The notes under the pieces: model-generated
Told to the model about the DNA's origin: nothing
Seen by the model: the letters and a program-made list of their open reading frames with translations, nothing else
Databases searched by the model: none
Made by a program: the position numbers and the translations under genes
NCBI GenBank assembly: GCA_947303905.1
Contig: CAMYZR010000078.1
Span: 1 to 6,709 of the forward strand
Direction: 5' to 3'
Source: an uncultured Atopobiaceae bacterium
GTDB lineage: Bacteria; Actinomycetota; Coriobacteriia; Coriobacteriales; Atopobiaceae
Length of the DNA: 6,709 nucleotides
Part shown: positions 5,676 to 6,709 of the stretch, in pieces
Numbering within the stretch: position 1 is the first letter of the stretch
How the letters are laid out: each line of letters opens with the position of its first letter

Positions 5676-5702
5676 GGGGCCACCGGCAGTGTCGGTGGCC
5701 CC
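5676..5702 (-). terminator. Intra-operon hairpin after feoB
   Basis: GGGGCCACCG (5676-5685) pairs perfectly with CGGTGGCCCC (5693-5702) around a 7-base loop, starting 14 bases past the feoB stop. The minus-strand sequence after the stem (TCATCTCTGAAAAG) has no T run. It may terminate partially or stabilise the feoB 3' end, giving less mRNA for the two small downstream genes than for feoB. Confidence 0.6.
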
Positions 5703-5716
5703 GCTGAGGGAAGGGC

Positions 5717-6709
5717 CTACTTGACCAGCAGGCGATCGGCCTCCTGGTACTTCTTGACAAAGAGCATGTAGCAGACGAAGGCCAGCACAGCGAGCGCGCA
5801 AACCATGCCAACCGGGTTCATGGAGCCGCTGGAGGCGAGACCCAGCTGGTACACCACGAGGGCGGCACCGTAAGCAAAGACACACATGTAGCCGATGGCG
5901 AAGAGCGTCCATTTGGGGCTGTTCATCTCGCGCTTGATGGCGCCCATGGCCGCGAAGCACGGCGCGCAGAGCAGGTTGAAGATCATGAACGCAAAGGCTG
6001 CGAGCTGGCCATGGCCACCGGAGAACGCGTTGAAGTCGGCTGCGACGTTGGCCCAGATGGGCGAGCCCTCGTCGTCCCAATCGTCAGCCTCGGTGTCGGC
6101 GTTGTACAGGACGGCGAACGTGGAGACGACCTCCTCCTTGGCCACAAGGCCGGTGACGGAGGCAACGGCGGGCTTCCAGGAGCCAAAGCCCAGGGGCTTG
6201 AAGATCGGGGCGAAGGTGTTGCCCACGCCAGCCAAGATGGAGTCATCCATGGGGTTGACCTCGTCAGCGGAGATGCCCATGCGGGCAGCGACGGACTCGA
6301 CGTACTCGTCGGTCACGATCTCCTCGTCCTCGTAGAGGTCATCAACCATGCCAAAGCGACCGTTGACGGTGCCAAAGCTGGAGAGGCCCCAGATGACGAT
6401 CGAGGAGAGCAGGATGACGGTGCCGGCCTTCTTGATGAACGACCAGCCGCGCTCCCAGGTGCTGCGAAGGACATTGCCCGCGGAGGGCACGTGGTAGGCC
6501 GGGAGCTCCATGACGAAGGGAGCGGGGTCACCTGCGAACATCTTGGTCTTCTTGAGCATGACGCCCGAGATGATGATGGCGGCCACGCCGATGAAGTAGG
6601 CGGAGGTCGCGATCCAGGTGTTACCGCCAAAGAGGGCACCAACTATGAGGCCGACGATGGGCATCTTGGCGCCGCAGGGGATGAAGCAGGTGGTCATGAT
6701 GGTCATGCG
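5717..6709 (-). CDS. feoB: Ferrous iron transporter FeoB, C-terminal half (partial, 5' end beyond window)
   Basis: FeoB is the cytoplasmic-membrane Fe(II) uptake permease, with an N-terminal G domain and a C-terminal channel domain. Only the channel part is here: 330 residues from base 6708 down to the TAG at 5717-5719, compared with about 650-750 for full-length proteins. Counting from the ATG at 6706, the Gate-1 motif is CFIPCGAKMPI (7-17), followed by hydrophobic segments and MELPAYHVPS (66-75). Then come the FeoB_C hallmarks APIFKPLGFGSWKPAV (166-181) and GLVAKEEVVSTF (186-197), and the Gate-2 motif LLCAPCFAAMGAIKREM (245-261). Two further membrane segments end the protein. An acidic loop (about 121-155) and the acidic stretch at 204-213 lie between membrane parts. 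The frame stays open to the edge, so the ATG at 6706 is internal. FeoA and the G domain should lie to the right. Iron-dependent repression is likely but not visible here. Confidence 0.95.
   Translation of the reverse strand, partial: RMTIMTTCFIPCGAKMPIVGLIVGALFGGNTWIATSAYFIGVAAIIISGVMLKKTKMFAGDPAPFVMELPAYHVPSAGNVLRSTWERGWSFIKKAGTVILLSSIVIWGLSSFGTVNGRFGMVDDLYEDEEIVTDEYVESVAARMGISADEVNPMDDSILAGVGNTFAPIFKPLGFGSWKPAVASVTGLVAKEEVVSTFAVLYNADTEADDWDDEGSPIWANVAADFNAFSGGHGQLAAFAFMIFNLLCAPCFAAMGAIKREMNSPKWTLFAIGYMCVFAYGAALVVYQLGLASSGSMNPVGMVCALAVLAFVCYMLFVKKYQEADRLLVK

Noticed and set aside
5895..6335. Plus-strand open frame (146 codons) opposite feoB
   Set aside because: It overlies conserved FeoB motifs on the other strand, and its translation shows no recognisable domain.
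1..6709. Mobile elements, CRISPR arrays, tRNA or rRNA genes, phage or toxin-antitoxin genes
   Set aside because: No transposase or integrase motifs, terminal repeats, regular spaced repeats or cloverleaf-like segments were seen. The gaps are short and are largely filled by hairpins and leader sequence.

Overview
The window looks like chromosomal DNA from a GC-rich, Gram-positive, gut-type anaerobe, most likely a member of the Coriobacteriia (Collinsella/Olsenella-like). This is an inference from base composition, strong purine-rich ribosome binding sites, GC-rich hairpins in the gaps and gene content; no rRNA or other taxonomic marker is present. Both edges cut a gene: the left edge lies inside an APC permease gene and the right edge inside feoB.

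Bases 1-4959 hold a sugar-amine catabolic locus that closely resembles the enterobacterial frl (fructoselysine) system, with its genes reordered into two convergent arms. The plus-strand arm is a FrlA-like APC permease (1-941), a strong hairpin, a divergent NagB-family protein (1093-1986) and an overlapping PfkB/ribokinase-family sugar kinase (1980-2927). The minus-strand arm is a FrlB-like SIS-domain deglycase (3964-4959) followed by a FrlC-like TIM-barrel epimerase (3042-3902). A perfect 13-bp inverted repeat between the arms probably terminates both. The minus arm starts from an AT-rich leader with a candidate promoter and operator (about 4976-5040). The inferred pathway is: import of a glycated amine (Amadori product) by the permease, epimerisation by the FrlC-like enzyme if needed, 6-phosphorylation by the kinase, and cleavage of the phosphorylated ketosamine by the FrlB-like enzyme to a hexose 6-phosphate and free amine. 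No regulator gene lies in the window.

The unusual component is the NagB-family protein. The enterobacterial frl operon has no such gene, and this copy lacks two of the classical deaminase active-site residues while keeping the fold signatures. It may handle a related substrate, for example a Heyns-type N-substituted glucosamine phosphate.

Bases 5122-6709 on the minus strand are the tail of a ferrous iron uptake operon: the C-terminal half of FeoB, then a GC hairpin, a 74-residue FeoB-associated Cys-rich membrane protein, and an 83-residue heavy-metal-associated (HMA) domain protein whose start codon overlaps the preceding stop (ATGA). A strong terminator at 5122-5155 closes the unit.
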